DNA of 64,000 nt from Bradyrhizobium sp. B124 (GCF_038967635.1 NZ_CP152413.1:124001-188000), one strand, 5' to 3'; numbered from the stretch's first letter, positions 1-10,020 are shown. Numbers and translations: made by a program. Notes: generated from the sequence alone by a model not told the origin.

Positions 1-428
1 GCGAGAACAAGCTGTTGGGTCCTCGCATCCCATAGTCCGAACGCGAACATGCCACGGAACCGCTTGATCGAGTCCAGTCCCCAAGCCCGGTAGGCTTCGA
101 TCAGCACTTCCGTATCGGAGGACGTGCGAAAAGCATGTCCCAGTGAGACGAGTTCCTCGCGCAACTCAACGTAGTTATAGATCTCTCCGTTGAATACGAG
201 CCCGATCGCGCCATCAGCGCTCCACATCGGCTGGGCTCCGCCCTCGAGATCGATGATCGAGAGACGCCTATGCCCCAAGCTGACCTGATGGTGCCCGCCG
301 GCAGTGTCGCCTTGCCAGTAGCCAGCGCCGTCGGGGCCCCTGTGCTTCATGAGGTTGGTGAGGCGGACAAGGGTCTCGTAATCTTGCCGGTGCTTTCCCC
401 GAAGTGCCCAGCCCAAAATCCCGCACAT
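1..428 (-). CDS. asnB: Asparagine synthetase (glutamine-hydrolysing) / amidotransferase, N-terminal part, cut by window edge
   Basis: Reading the minus strand from the ATG at 428 gives MCGILGWAL, so the class II glutaminase nucleophile is Cys2. The N-terminal nucleophile domain follows with MKHRGPDG, LGHRRLSIIDL and FNGEIYNYVELR, then SSDTEVLIEAY and FRGMFAFGLWD. The frame is open to base 1, so only about 142 residues are visible and the ATP-dependent synthetase domain lies outside. Enzymes of this family take ammonia from glutamine to make asparagine, or amidate other carboxylates; close relatives are common in exopolysaccharide clusters. Its sequence differs clearly from the second AsnB at 8353-10020, so it is not a recent duplicate. 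Family is certain, substrate is not. Confidence 0.9.
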   Translation of the reverse strand, partial: MCGILGWALRGKHRQDYETLVRLTNLMKHRGPDGAGYWQGDTAGGHHQVSLGHRRLSIIDLEGGAQPMWSADGAIGLVFNGEIYNYVELREELVSLGHAFRTSSDTEVLIEAYRAWGLDSIKRFRGMFAFGLWDARTQQLVL

Positions 429-1103
429 GGCCCCTGCCAGCTTCTTGTTTCCGGACAATGCTGTGGCCACGGATGTCCCTCAATGGGGCAAGCGGGTTAA
501 TCCTTGGAGATTGCGTCATCATGTCCTCTCGACTTGCTCGCGAGGTGGCGCGCGCATCACGCGACGTGCGGCGTTCAGCCAGCATGGGGAGTCAAGCTGC
601 TGAAATTCAGCACTCGGGCCCGTCAGCGGCCAAGGCGGCATGCGTGCCCGGACTACTTGGCCATTCCTTTTATGGCTGTCTTCCTGTGACGATGCGGAGC
701 GTTGCCGATGCGAGAGGCGGTCGACTGCGGCGGGCTGCTGGAGCGCCCGACCATTCGGATCTGGTCACCAATCCTGGTCGTCAATTGCTTGATGTGAGCG
801 ACCTGTGTCTCGGCCTTCACCAGCTTCGGAATTGACAGCTTACTCATCCGAAGAGAATTCCCAAGCTGCGCAGCACGCTGACACTTTGCATCGGCAAGCT
901 TGGTCACCTGCGGCCATGTGCAGGAAGGGCTGCATTCGTCGGGATCAGGGATCGCTCACGATGGCGAGCGCCTCATTGGCAATATCAGTGGAGAACTTTT
1001 TTGCTCCTGCTGTGAGGATCACGCTGAATTTAGCTGCAACGGCAAACACATATCGCAGGCGCCGGCCGGTTGGACGTTTCAAACTATCGCCATCCTAAAT
1101 AAC
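429..1103. other. Gene-poor interval between asnB and the first lyase-like gene
   Basis: No convincing gene was found. The only frame with a faint protein look is a minus-strand ORF, complement(653..847), about 64 residues starting MSKLSIPKLVKAE; it lacks a good ribosome binding site and I cannot recognise it. The asnB promoter should lie just above 428, but no clear -35/-10 pair stands out. Confidence 0.4.
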
Positions 1104-1326
1104 TTTTTTTGCCATACTCCCTAATTAACCACCGACTCAGCAGTTGGGGATGGGCGATTCGCACTGCATTGGAATGTGCGCGCAGTTGATCCTGTGATGC
1201 ATTGAAATCCGCTCGTGGCGCAAGGCGTTGCGAGCGCGTGGTATGTCGCGCGCCTTCGCGATGCGCGGCCGTAAATTCCCTTGTACGCGTCAAAGAGAAG
1301 CATCTCTTGACCCATGGAGGCCTGAA
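1104..1326 (+). repeat. Upstream element, copy A (shared with 14845-15068 and in part with 3404-3470)
   Basis: The leader of the first lyase-like gene matches the leader of the second one along its length. It begins with a T-run and GCCATACTCCCTAATTAACC (identical in both copies), continues through a long match ending in CGCGCGCCTTCGCGATGCGC, and ends with GGAGG before the TTG start codon. The conservation of non-coding DNA shows that the gene and its control region were duplicated together. The TTAACC motif resembles a CtrA half-site, but that is only a suggestion. Confidence 0.8.
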
Positions 1327-3144
1327 TTGGATACGACCGGGACAATTACATCGTTTTCTTCCGCACCGATGACGAGGTTTTCGATCGGTGGCGACAGCTA
1401 CGGAGTGCAGGATGCGAGCACGAGCTACAGCCTGACCAATCCTGACCCACAAACTCTGCGCTTCGAAGTCAAGCAGGGTGATTATGCCTGGTACGATAGC
1501 TCATCTGTCGATCGCTCGGAGGTTTCAGGCGTTAACAACATTCCCGGCGGCACTCCCATCGCCTTGAACTATCAGTTCATGGTGGAGGCAAATGGCGCCA
1601 ACGGGTCATTTACGAATACGGCAGATGGCTGGTTCATCGTCGGCCAGATGCACAATGATGACTGGTCGAGCGGCGTGGGCACCTCGCCGCCGTTCGCGAT
1701 CCAGCTTGTCGGCAATCATCTGCAGATTGTCGCCAGATATGTCCAGCCGGGTCAGGACCCGAGCAACGGGGCTGGCAACGTGCAGATGCTCACGCTCTGG
1801 ACCGATCCCAATCCGATCCAGACGGGCGTGTACAACAACATTCAAATACAGGCCGACGTTTCGAACACCGGTGGCGGCTATTTGAAGGTCTCGATCAACG
1901 GGACACAGGTTGTGAACTACAGCGGCCCCTTGGGTTATGGGCAGGCCACCAATTGGGAATACGGAATCTATCGGTCGTCGGCGCCCGAGACTGTCGCGGT
2001 CGATTACCGAAATATGACGCTGTTGACGGGGGCGGCGGCGACGTCGACGCAGCCGACGACACCGACACAGCCGACCACACCGACCACGCCCACCACCCCG
2101 AACGTCGCGCCGACAGTGACGCAGGCGTCCGCTTCGCCGGGGACCGGGACCGAGCATGTCGGCGATGTCGTCACGTTGACCCTCACCTTGAGCGAAACCG
2201 TGACCGTCACAGGTACGCCGACGCTGTCGCTCAATGATGGTGCCAGCGCCACCTATGTTGGCGGCTCCGGGACAAATACGCTCACCTTCCAGACGAAGGT
2301 CGCGTCGACTGATACGAACACCTCGGCGCTCGCCATCACCGGCGTCAATCTCGCGAACGGCGCGAGCATCAAGGATTCCGGGGGGCTTGCCGCCAATCTC
2401 TCGGGTGCGGTGAAGACATTCTCCGGTCTTCAGATCTCGAACACGCCCATCATGCCGACGCAGCCAACCACACCGACGACACCAACCACGCCGACAACTC
2501 CGTCGACGCCGACGGTGACTACGCCGGTGCTCTCCGTCGCGGACAGCTCGCTATGGGTCGCCGGCAGAGGCGGTCACGTCGATCTGGGGACAACGCTGTC
2601 CACGACCGATCCCAACGATAAAATCAGCCTGAACATCAAGGGGCTGCCGAAGTATGAGACGATCACGACCGGCGATGGCACGACGTTCAGGGGAGGCGAC
2701 ATCACTCTGAGCTCTGCGCAGGTCGCCAGCGGATTGACGCTGACATCGTACTACCGGGGCAATGCTCATCCGGTCGCGACTCTTACCCTGACCGCGAGCG
2801 CCACCGACCCGGTGACCGGCGCTGTGACGTCGGCGACGCCACAGACCATCACCGTCACGGATCCTCGGCCGTCCGCAACCTCAGGGAGCACGGCAAACCA
2901 GGGCCATGGGCTGCACCATCACCTTGGGTCGGGCAGCAGCACGCTGGCAGCTACCGTGCCGCAGACCACCTCCTTGGCGAATTACGATACGGCCAAGGGG
3001 TCCCATGCGAGCCATAGCTTCGCGCTGCTGAACCAGTATCTGGCGGGTGGCTCTGGTCGGGTCGACGGGGGGCAGATCGCGGCAGCCATTTCGAATGGCA
3101 CCGCCTGGATGCAGAACTCGTTCCTGACGAAGCCGCACCACTGA
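1327..3144 (+). CDS. Secreted polysaccharide-lyase-like protein with Ig-like domains, type I secretion cargo A
   Basis: The start is TTG at 1327, chosen because GGAGG sits 7-8 bases upstream and because the paralogue at 15069 begins at the same TTG with the same leader; the product is about 605 residues. Residues ~8-236 form a jelly-roll domain resembling polysaccharide lyases of the heparin/alginate-lyase type, with a YDSSSVDRSEVS motif. A PTQPTTPTTP linker (~239-258), an Ig-like domain (~259-375), a second PT linker (~376-398) and another beta-rich domain (~399-518) follow. There is no N-terminal signal peptide. The C-terminal end (ALLNQYLAGG to NSFLTKPHH) is shared with the paralogue and is the likely type I secretion signal. 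Rhizobial type I systems such as PrsDE export exopolysaccharide-cleaving lyases, so an exopolysaccharide-processing role is inferred. Catalysis is unproven. Confidence 0.8.
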   Translation: MDTTGTITSFSSAPMTRFSIGGDSYGVQDASTSYSLTNPDPQTLRFEVKQGDYAWYDSSSVDRSEVSGVNNIPGGTPIALNYQFMVEANGANGSFTNTADGWFIVGQMHNDDWSSGVGTSPPFAIQLVGNHLQIVARYVQPGQDPSNGAGNVQMLTLWTDPNPIQTGVYNNIQIQADVSNTGGGYLKVSINGTQVVNYSGPLGYGQATNWEYGIYRSSAPETVAVDYRNMTLLTGAAATSTQPTTPTQPTTPTTPTTPNVAPTVTQASASPGTGTEHVGDVVTLTLTLSETVTVTGTPTLSLNDGASATYVGGSGTNTLTFQTKVASTDTNTSALAITGVNLANGASIKDSGGLAANLSGAVKTFSGLQISNTPIMPTQPTTPTTPTTPTTPSTPTVTTPVLSVADSSLWVAGRGGHVDLGTTLSTTDPNDKISLNIKGLPKYETITTGDGTTFRGGDITLSSAQVASGLTLTSYYRGNAHPVATLTLTASATDPVTGAVTSATPQTITVTDPRPSATSGSTANQGHGLHHHLGSGSSTLAATVPQTTSLANYDTAKGSHASHSFALLNQYLAGGSGRVDGGQIAAAISNGTAWMQNSFLTKPHH

Positions 3145-3150
3145 CGACCT

Positions 3151-3197
3151 GCCGCACCCGGGCACCTTGCGCCCGGGTGCGGCACCGTCAATTTTTG
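3151..3197 (+). terminator. Strong hairpin after cargo A, probable terminator
   Basis: GCCGCACCCGGGC at 3151-3163 is perfectly complementary to 3171-3183 across a 7-base loop, giving a 13-bp stem. AATTTTT follows a few bases later. It lies 7 bases after the stop codon of the lyase-like gene and separates it from the exporter gene. Confidence 0.75.
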
Positions 3198-3403
3198 GGA
3201 CGTCACGCGGCAAAGTGGTCGGCCAGCAGCCGCGACGGGGAGGTTGAAAAGCCAATCCGCAACGGAGGGTTGCCGGCTGCCGCCGATTGACGGACAATCG
3301 CCGTAAGAATTCTGATTCGATAGTTCGTTGTGAGCGTAAAACGCCTGAGTTTAGGTCAGTTTCCGGGCACAACTTGCATGTGTATAAATCCACAATTCGA
3401 AAG

Positions 3404-3470
3404 TTTTTTCGCCATTTTTGCTCGTTAACCAACCTGCTCAGCCAGTCGGGGGGGCAATTTCAATATCCCG
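3404..3470 (+). repeat. Upstream element, partial copy C, ahead of the type I exporter
   Basis: TTTTTTCGCCAT, TTAACCAA and a CAGTCGGGGGG-CAAT core occur in the same order and spacing as in the copy at 14845-15068. The match covers only about 65 bases, and 170 bases separate it from the ABC gene. The rest of 3198-3642 contains no recognisable gene. Its presence ahead of both cargo genes and the exporter suggests shared transcriptional control. Confidence 0.65.
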
Positions 3471-3642
3471 TCGCGCTGAAATCTCCTCGCGGTTCGAGGC
3501 CCTAACGCTCTGATGATTGCTTGCGCCGTTTTGGCTGCAAGCACGCGTATGTCGCGTATCCTCGGATAGGCGTCATTGGAATTCCATGTGCATGCAAAGG
3601 ACCACAAACGCAGGCGGTAGCCGCGAAGGGTAGAGTAACGAA

Positions 3643-6387
3643 ATGGCGATCCAGAACGGAAATGCCCACGCAACTCCAGATCTAGGGTTTCGAGCGCTGG
3701 CTCTGTTCCTGCGCCTTCATGGCGTGAACACCGAACCCGATCAGCTCCGCGATCGTTGCGGAGACGATGGGATAGGCATCCGCGGAATGCTTCGTTGCGC
3801 GCGCGAATTCGGGGTCAAAGTCCGTGCGACAACAATGGATTGGCCGCGGCTGGCGGGCATCCAGCTGCCTGGCATCGCTTCGCTGCATGACGGCGGATTC
3901 TTGCTTCTGGGAAAAATCGAGGACCAGGTAGCGCTTGTGCTGCACCCCACCTCGTCGCATCCGCGGCGGATGACGCGTGCGGAATTTGAGGCGATCTGGG
4001 ATGGCGGCTTGATCTCGCCCGGCTCACAGAGCCTCACACACGGCGCACGTCATGCGATTACCGACATCGGGGCTCGAGCAGTTGGTCTCGGTGCCGGCCT
4101 GATCCGCCACACCGGTGGCCTGCTGACGCATGTCCGCGACGGCTTGGCAAAGGCCCGCGATACCTTGTTGACGAAGGCGTCCGGCATGCGGGCGCGCTTT
4201 GCCGCTTCCGGCGATGTTGCGAACGAGACCGCGGATACCGGATCCCCGGCTGCGAGCGCCGATCCCGACGACGTCGACGAATCCGGGCTCATTGCGCTCG
4301 CGATCTTGCTGCGTTGCCACGGAATTGCTGCCGACCCCGCCCAAATCCACCACCGGGTTGGCGCGGCGCGCCTCGGCGTTACTGAAATCTTGCGCTGCGC
4401 CAAGGAGTTCGGACTCAAGGCAAGGGTGCAGCGGACCAGTTGGGACAGGCTTGCAGTCACGCCGCTGCCGGGAATTGCACTGCTGCGCGACGGCAGCTTC
4501 CTGATTCTCGGCAAGCTGATCGACGGCAAGCTTCTCGTTCAGCGCCCGTTGTCTCCGCGCCCTGAAACCCTTTCCCAGGCCCAGCTCGAGGCCATCTGGG
4601 ATGGTGGCCTCATTCTGATGGCCCGGCGCGCCAGACTGACCGATCTCGCGCGACGCTTCGATATCGGCTGGTTCGTCGGCGCCATGCAGAAGTATCGCCG
4701 CCTGCTCAGCGAGGTGCTGGCGGCGTCGTTCTTCCTTCAGATCTTCGCCGTTGTCTCACCGTTGTTCTTCCAGGTGGTCATTGACAAGGTGCTGGTGCAT
4801 CGAAGCATGAGCACGCTCGATGTTCTGGTCATCGGCCTTGTCGTGCTGACTGTGTTCGAGGCCATTCTCGAGACACTGCGCGTCTATCTGTTCGCGCATA
4901 CGACAAACCGTATCGATGTCGAGCTCGGTGCCAGGCTGTTTCGCCATCTGATGGCGCTGCCGATCGCCTATTTCCAGACGCGCCGCGTCGGGGATTCGGT
5001 GGCACGCGTCCGGGAGCTGGAGAATATCCGCCAGTTCCTGACGAGTTCGGCGCTCACGCTGGTCATCGACCTTCTTTTCACGGTCATCTTCCTTGTGGTG
5101 ATGTTCTACTACTCGACGACGTTGACCTGGATCGTGCTCGCGTCCTTCCCATTCTACATCGGCATATCGGCGGGAGCGGCGCCGCTGTTCCGCGCACGCC
5201 TCGATGAGAAGTTCAATCGCGGCTCCGAGAATCAGGCCTTCCTGGTCGAGAGCGTCACCGGCGTCGAGACCTTGAAGGCCATGGCGGTCGAGCCACAGAT
5301 GCAACGCCGCTGGGAAGAGCAGCTCGCCGGCTATGTCGCCGCAAGCTTCCGCGTGCTCAGCCTGAACAACACGGCGAGCCAGGCAGTTCAGATGATCAAC
5401 AAGCTGGTCATCGCCGCGACCCTTTACTTCGGCGCGCGGCTGGTCATTGGTGGGGAGCTGACCGTCGGCGAACTCGTTGCGTTCAACATGCTGGCCGCGC
5501 GCGTCAGCACGCCGGTGCTGCGGCTTGCACAGGTCTGGCAGGACTTCCACCAGGCCCGTCTGTCGATCGATCGTCTCGGCGACATCCTCAACACCATTCC
5601 GGAGCCGAGCTTCACTCCGTCCCGCGCGGCTTTGCCGCCGATCCGCGGCCAGGTGAGGTTCGAGCACGCGACTTTCCGCTATCGCATCGACGGCCCTGAG
5701 GTGCTGCACGACGTGTCGTTCAGCATCGAGCCGGGCCAGGTCATCGGCATCGTCGGCTCGTCGGGGTCGGGCAAGAGCACCGTCACCAAGCTGATCCAGC
5801 GTCTCTATGTTCCGGAGAGCGGACGCGTGCTGGTCGATGGCGTCGACCTCGCAATGGTCGACCTGAGCTGGCTACGGCGCCAGATCGGCGTCGTGTTGCA
5901 GGAAAACGTGCTGTTCAACTGCACGATCCGGGACAACATTGCACTGACCGATCCGACCATGTCGATGGAACGTGTCATCGAAGCAGCAATGCTGGCCGGC
6001 GCGCACGACTTCATCCTGGAACTGCCCGAGGGTTACGACACCATCGTGGGCGAGCGCGGCAGCAGCCTGTCTGGGGGACAACGCCAGCGTATCGCAATCG
6101 CGCGCGCGCTGATCACCGACCCGCGCATCCTGATTTTCGACGAGGCGACCAGCGCGCTGGACTACGAAAGTGAGCGCGCGATCCAGCAGAACATGAGGCG
6201 GATTTCCGCCGGCCGGACCGTGATCGTTATCGCTCACCGGCTGTCGACTGTACGTAATGCCGACCGGATCATCACGCTCGAGCATGGCCGCATCGTCGAG
6301 GACGGCAGCCATGATGAGCTGATCCAGACCAACGGCCGTTACGCCAATCTTCATTACCTGCAGGCCGGTATCCATGACATCCGCTAG
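3643..6387 (+). CDS. Type I secretion ABC exporter with two tandem C39-like domains
   Basis: This is an inner-membrane ABC exporter of the HlyB/PrtD class, 914 residues. Residues ~15-127 and ~212-330 are two related C39-peptidase-like domains; each ends in FEAIWDGGLI or LEAIWDGGLI. Both lack the catalytic Cys and His, so they are probably substrate-docking domains as in HlyB, not proteases. A six-helix transmembrane domain spans ~360-640. The ATPase domain has Walker A GSSGSGKST (~705), the LSGGQ signature (~809), Walker B ILIFDEATSALD (~829) and the H-loop IAHRLS (~863). The next gene overlaps it by 14 bases and encodes the adaptor; no TolC-like outer-membrane partner is visible. HlyB relatives usually carry one C39-like domain, so the tandem pair is unusual. 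Confidence 0.93.
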   Translation: MAIQNGNAHATPDLGFRALALFLRLHGVNTEPDQLRDRCGDDGIGIRGMLRCAREFGVKVRATTMDWPRLAGIQLPGIASLHDGGFLLLGKIEDQVALVLHPTSSHPRRMTRAEFEAIWDGGLISPGSQSLTHGARHAITDIGARAVGLGAGLIRHTGGLLTHVRDGLAKARDTLLTKASGMRARFAASGDVANETADTGSPAASADPDDVDESGLIALAILLRCHGIAADPAQIHHRVGAARLGVTEILRCAKEFGLKARVQRTSWDRLAVTPLPGIALLRDGSFLILGKLIDGKLLVQRPLSPRPETLSQAQLEAIWDGGLILMARRARLTDLARRFDIGWFVGAMQKYRRLLSEVLAASFFLQIFAVVSPLFFQVVIDKVLVHRSMSTLDVLVIGLVVLTVFEAILETLRVYLFAHTTNRIDVELGARLFRHLMALPIAYFQTRRVGDSVARVRELENIRQFLTSSALTLVIDLLFTVIFLVVMFYYSTTLTWIVLASFPFYIGISAGAAPLFRARLDEKFNRGSENQAFLVESVTGVETLKAMAVEPQMQRRWEEQLAGYVAASFRVLSLNNTASQAVQMINKLVIAATLYFGARLVIGGELTVGELVAFNMLAARVSTPVLRLAQVWQDFHQARLSIDRLGDILNTIPEPSFTPSRAALPPIRGQVRFEHATFRYRIDGPEVLHDVSFSIEPGQVIGIVGSSGSGKSTVTKLIQRLYVPESGRVLVDGVDLAMVDLSWLRRQIGVVLQENVLFNCTIRDNIALTDPTMSMERVIEAAMLAGAHDFILELPEGYDTIVGERGSSLSGGQRQRIAIARALITDPRILIFDEATSALDYESERAIQQNMRRISAGRTVIVIAHRLSTVRNADRIITLEHGRIVEDGSHDELIQTNGRYANLHYLQAGIHDIR

Positions 6388-7798
6388 TCGCAACATCGTC
6401 CCGTTTCCGAGACGCGAACTTCGGCGCCGGGAGCACGAGCTGGCATTTCTGCCGGCGGCGCTCGAAATCGCCGAGTCGCCGCCGTCACCGATCGGGCGTG
6501 CGATCGGAGCGAGCATCATCGCGATGTTCTGCATTGCGCTGCTGTGGGCGACGCTCGGCAGCGTTGATATCGTCGCCACGGCGACCGGCAAGATCGTGCC
6601 CGGCGGCCGCACCAAGCTGATCCAGCCGTTCGAGACGGGTGTGGTCCGCGCGATCAAGGTCCGCGACGGCCAGAGCGTCAAGGCCGGCGACGTTCTGATC
6701 GAGCTCGACCCGACGATGACAGAGGCCGACCAGGAGCGCCAGAAGAGCGATCTGCTTGCGGCCGAACTCGACGCAGCGCGATTGCGGGCGGCACTTACAG
6801 CCGATCCGCTCGCCGCTTTCCGTGCTCCGCAGAACGCAAGCGCCGCCGAGATCGAGATGCATCGCCAGTTCCTGATCAGCGAGCGCGCCGAGCAAAATGC
6901 CAAGCTTTCCGAAATCGAGCGGCAGCAGGGGCAGAAGGAGGCGGAGCGGGAGACCACATCGGCGAGTGTTGCCAAGCTGGAAGCTACCATTCCCGTGCTG
7001 CAGGAGAGGGTCGATATCCGCAAGGGCCTCGTCGAAAAGGCACTGGCTTCCAAGGTCGTCTATCTAACCGAGTATCAGGAGCTGGTCGCCATGCAGCAGG
7101 ATCTTGTGCTGCAGAAGAGCCGGCTGCGCGAAGCCGATGCGGCGATCGCGCTACTGAAGGAAACCAAGGAAAAGGCTGCCGCGGAGTATCGTCGCGCGAC
7201 CTATGACTCACTTGCGAAGGCCGAGCAGAAGGCCGCCAGTGCGGCGCAGGAGGTGATCAAGGCGGACCGGCGCACGAAGCTCCAGCGTCTGACCGCGCCA
7301 GTCGATGGGGTCGTGCAGCAGCTTGCCGTTCATACGGTGGGCGGCGTTGTGACCCCGGCTCAGGCGCTCGCGGTGGTGGTCCCCAGCGAAAGCCAGCTCG
7401 AGATCGAGGCCATGCTCTCCAACCGCGATATCGGATTCGTCCATCCGGGGCAGGAGGCGGAGATCAAGATCGATACCTTCAGCTTCACGCGCTACGGACT
7501 GCTTCACGGCGACGTGCTCAGCGTGTCGACGGATGCCATCACGCGCGACAGAACGCAGGGGTCGAATGACCGCGCATCGGGCGCCACGATGAGCAGCAGC
7601 GAGCCGAAAGGTCAGGAGCTGGAATATGCCGCGCGCGTGTCGCTCGACCGGACGCACATGCAGGTGGAGGACAAGCTCGTCAAGCTCGGCCCGGGCATGG
7701 CGGTGACGGTCGAGATCAAGACCGGTACGCGCAGGATCATCAGCTACCTGCTCTCGCCGCTGGCGAGGTACAAGCAGGAAGCGTTGCGGGAACGGTAA
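6374..7798 (+). CDS. HlyD/PrtE-family type I secretion membrane-fusion protein
   Basis: The 474-residue product is the periplasmic adaptor of the exporter encoded just upstream. A single membrane segment lies at ~38-60 (ASIIAMFCIALLWATLGSVD), then the lipoyl-like half (GKIVPGGRTKLIQPFETG), a long alpha-helical coiled-coil (~110-290) rich in Glu, Lys and Ala, the second lipoyl half (RLTAPVDGVVQQL) and a beta-barrel/C-terminal domain ending GMAVTVEIKTGTRRIISYLLSPL. The start codon lies inside the 3' end of the ABC gene, so the two are translationally coupled. The pair most probably exports the lyase-like proteins at 1327 and 15069. No TolC component is in the window. Confidence 0.93.
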   Translation: MTSASRNIVPFPRRELRRREHELAFLPAALEIAESPPSPIGRAIGASIIAMFCIALLWATLGSVDIVATATGKIVPGGRTKLIQPFETGVVRAIKVRDGQSVKAGDVLIELDPTMTEADQERQKSDLLAAELDAARLRAALTADPLAAFRAPQNASAAEIEMHRQFLISERAEQNAKLSEIERQQGQKEAERETTSASVAKLEATIPVLQERVDIRKGLVEKALASKVVYLTEYQELVAMQQDLVLQKSRLREADAAIALLKETKEKAAAEYRRATYDSLAKAEQKAASAAQEVIKADRRTKLQRLTAPVDGVVQQLAVHTVGGVVTPAQALAVVVPSESQLEIEAMLSNRDIGFVHPGQEAEIKIDTFSFTRYGLLHGDVLSVSTDAITRDRTQGSNDRASGATMSSSEPKGQELEYAARVSLDRTHMQVEDKLVKLGPGMAVTVEIKTGTRRIISYLLSPLARYKQEALRER

Positions 7799-8352
7799 GC
7801 AGCCGTCTTGCTTGGGCGAGGCCTTGTGCCGCCGGACTAAGCCGGGCGCCACGCAGGCCCAATGCGGATGTTGGAAAGGCCCGGATCGCCAGTGATGCGA
7901 TCCGGGTCGGCACATCGCCGCCCAGATGTGGCAAGGCCCTGAGGCAACAGCTTTGCGGTCGTCGTTGAGCGGTCCAGCGACCAGGCATTCTCGTCTGCGG
8001 GCAATCGAGGCGGGGCCTCATCCACCATCCCGGAGATCACTGGATCTGTTCGGACACCCCTGACACATGGACGCGGCGTGAGGTATCCGCCGCCGACCAT
8101 CTCTGCGCCACGCCGGGGCCACCGCGCTCCACCGGGACGTCCGTCGGCATCGTCCGCCGTATACCGATCACACTGCCGCTCTGAGGGCGCAACTCGGCGC
8201 TTACTTCCAGGCAGCCTCTCAACGCATTCTGGTTACTTCGGATGGTGCGCTGTTCAGCTAGCGAATTCAATGCCACTGTTGGGCATTTCAGTTCAATGCA
8301 GGCGCTGATCGTCGCGGGATAGATCGGCCAGCATGCGGAAGGGTTAATCACC
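7799..8352. other. Gene-free interval before asnB
   Basis: Both strands were read and no convincing gene, RNA or repeat was found. A ribosome binding site GGAAGGG at 8337-8343 serves the TTG start of the next gene. Confidence 0.5.
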
Positions 8353-10020
8353 TTGTGCGGCTTCGTTGGCATATTCGAATTTACAGAGTCGTTTGAATCG
8401 GCGCGCAGCCGGGCACTGGAGATGGCAAAGACGGTTAGGCACCGTGGCCCGGACTGGAGTGGCATTTATTCCAGCGAACGCGCGATGCTCGCGCACGAAC
8501 GCCTTTCCATTGTCGACGTAGAGCACGGCGCCCAGCCGCTTCTCGACCTCACCGCGGGGCGGGCGCTGGCTGTGAACGGAGAGATCTACAATCATGTCGC
8601 TCTGCGCGACGCACTGAAGCGGCCGCACGCCTGGAAAACGAAATCAGACTGCGAGATTATCCTGTATCTCTACGACGAGTACGGACCAGCTCTGTGCAAG
8701 ATGCTGAGTGGCATTTTTGCGTTTGCCCTCTTCGACGAACGTACCGGTGATTTCTTCGTCGCCCGGGACCACATCGGTATAGTGCCGCTTTATATTGGAT
8801 GGAGCGGCGACGGCGTAACTTATGTCGCCAGCGAAATGAAAGCGCTTGATCCGGTGTGCGAGACGATCCAGGAGTTTCCGCCGGGACATTACTATAACGG
8901 CAAGGCCCGCGAATTCGTCAGATGGTATGATCCTGAGTGGGCGCATGCATTTCCAACCAAGAAGGTGTCGCTGCACGAGCTCCGGACTTCACTCGAGACC
9001 GCAGTCAAACAGCAAATGATGTGCGATGTGCCTTACGGGGTACTTATTTCTGGTGGGCTCGATTCCTCGCTCATCGCAGCGCTCGCAGCACGACACCGCT
9101 TCAAGCGGATCGAGTCTGGAGAGACCGAAGAGGCCTGGTGGCCAAGGCTACACTCGTTCTCCGTGGGTTTGGAAAATTCACCCGACATGAAGTATGCGCG
9201 AAAGGTGGCGGCTCACATCGGCACGGTCCATCATGAAGTTGTTTTCACGGTGCAGGACGGATTGGACGCGTTGCCCGATGTCATCCGGCATCTGGAAACC
9301 TTCGATGTCACCACCATTCGTGCTGGCACGCCGATGTATCTCATGGCGCGCAAGATCAAGGCAATGGGCATCAAGATGGTGCTGTCTGGAGAAGGCGCTG
9401 ACGAGGTATTTGGCGGCTATCTCTACTTCCACATGGCCCCATCGGCAGAAGAATTCCACGAGGAGACTGTTCGAAAGCTCTTTGCGTTGAGCAGGTACGA
9501 TTGCTGTCGCGCGAACAAGGCAACCGCTGCCTGGGGGGTGGAAGCCCGTGTGCCCTTCCTGGACAAGGAATTCCTGGATTACGCGATGTCGATAAACCCG
9601 GCCGAAAAAATGTGCCCCGGCGCGAAGATCGAAAAGGGCATATTGCGGGAAGCTTTTACCGACCTGTTGCCGCAGGAGATCTTGTGGCGTCAGAAGGAGC
9701 AGTTTTCGGACGGAGTGGGGTACAGCTGGATTGAGTGCTTGCGGAATCATGCCGAGGGTAAAGTCTCGGATCAGATGTTCGCAGAGGCGGGTAAGCGCTT
9801 TCCGAAGCAAACGCCGACCTCGAAAGAAGGCTACTTCTATAGAACCATCTTTGACAGCATTTTCAAGAATCCGACGGCCTGCCTAACTGTCCCCGTCGGT
9901 CCCTCGATCGCGTGTTCGACGCCGACCGCGTTTCTCTGGTCCCAGCAATTTGCGAGTATGGATGATCCATCCGGAAGGGCAGTGAAGGGCGTACACATCG
10001 AGGCCATTGATAACATGTGA
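8353..10020 (+). CDS. asnB: Asparagine synthase (glutamine-hydrolysing), complete, TTG start
   Basis: Glutamine-dependent asparagine synthetase of about 555 residues, the usual length. The start is TTG at 8353, fixed by chemistry: the second codon is TGC, and Cys2 must become the N-terminal nucleophile of the glutaminase domain. GGAAGGG lies 9 bases upstream. Motifs are RHRGPDWSG, HERLSIVDVEHG and VNGEIYNH in the glutaminase half, the ATP pyrophosphatase loop SGGLDSS (~231) and SGEGADEVFGGY in the synthetase half. It converts aspartate, glutamine and ATP to asparagine, or possibly amidates another carboxylate. It lies between the secretion genes and an NRPS-like cassette whose adenylation pocket looks asparagine-specific, so it may supply that precursor. 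Confidence 0.92.
   Translation: MCGFVGIFEFTESFESARSRALEMAKTVRHRGPDWSGIYSSERAMLAHERLSIVDVEHGAQPLLDLTAGRALAVNGEIYNHVALRDALKRPHAWKTKSDCEIILYLYDEYGPALCKMLSGIFAFALFDERTGDFFVARDHIGIVPLYIGWSGDGVTYVASEMKALDPVCETIQEFPPGHYYNGKAREFVRWYDPEWAHAFPTKKVSLHELRTSLETAVKQQMMCDVPYGVLISGGLDSSLIAALAARHRFKRIESGETEEAWWPRLHSFSVGLENSPDMKYARKVAAHIGTVHHEVVFTVQDGLDALPDVIRHLETFDVTTIRAGTPMYLMARKIKAMGIKMVLSGEGADEVFGGYLYFHMAPSAEEFHEETVRKLFALSRYDCCRANKATAAWGVEARVPFLDKEFLDYAMSINPAEKMCPGAKIEKGILREAFTDLLPQEILWRQKEQFSDGVGYSWIECLRNHAEGKVSDQMFAEAGKRFPKQTPTSKEGYFYRTIFDSIFKNPTACLTVPVGPSIACSTPTAFLWSQQFASMDDPSGRAVKGVHIEAIDNM

Noticed and set aside
4756..5709. Long minus-strand open frame (317 codons) inside the ABC exporter gene
   Set aside because: It is antisense to a certain gene, rich in His/Arg/Asp from the complement of GC-rich codons, and matches no family.
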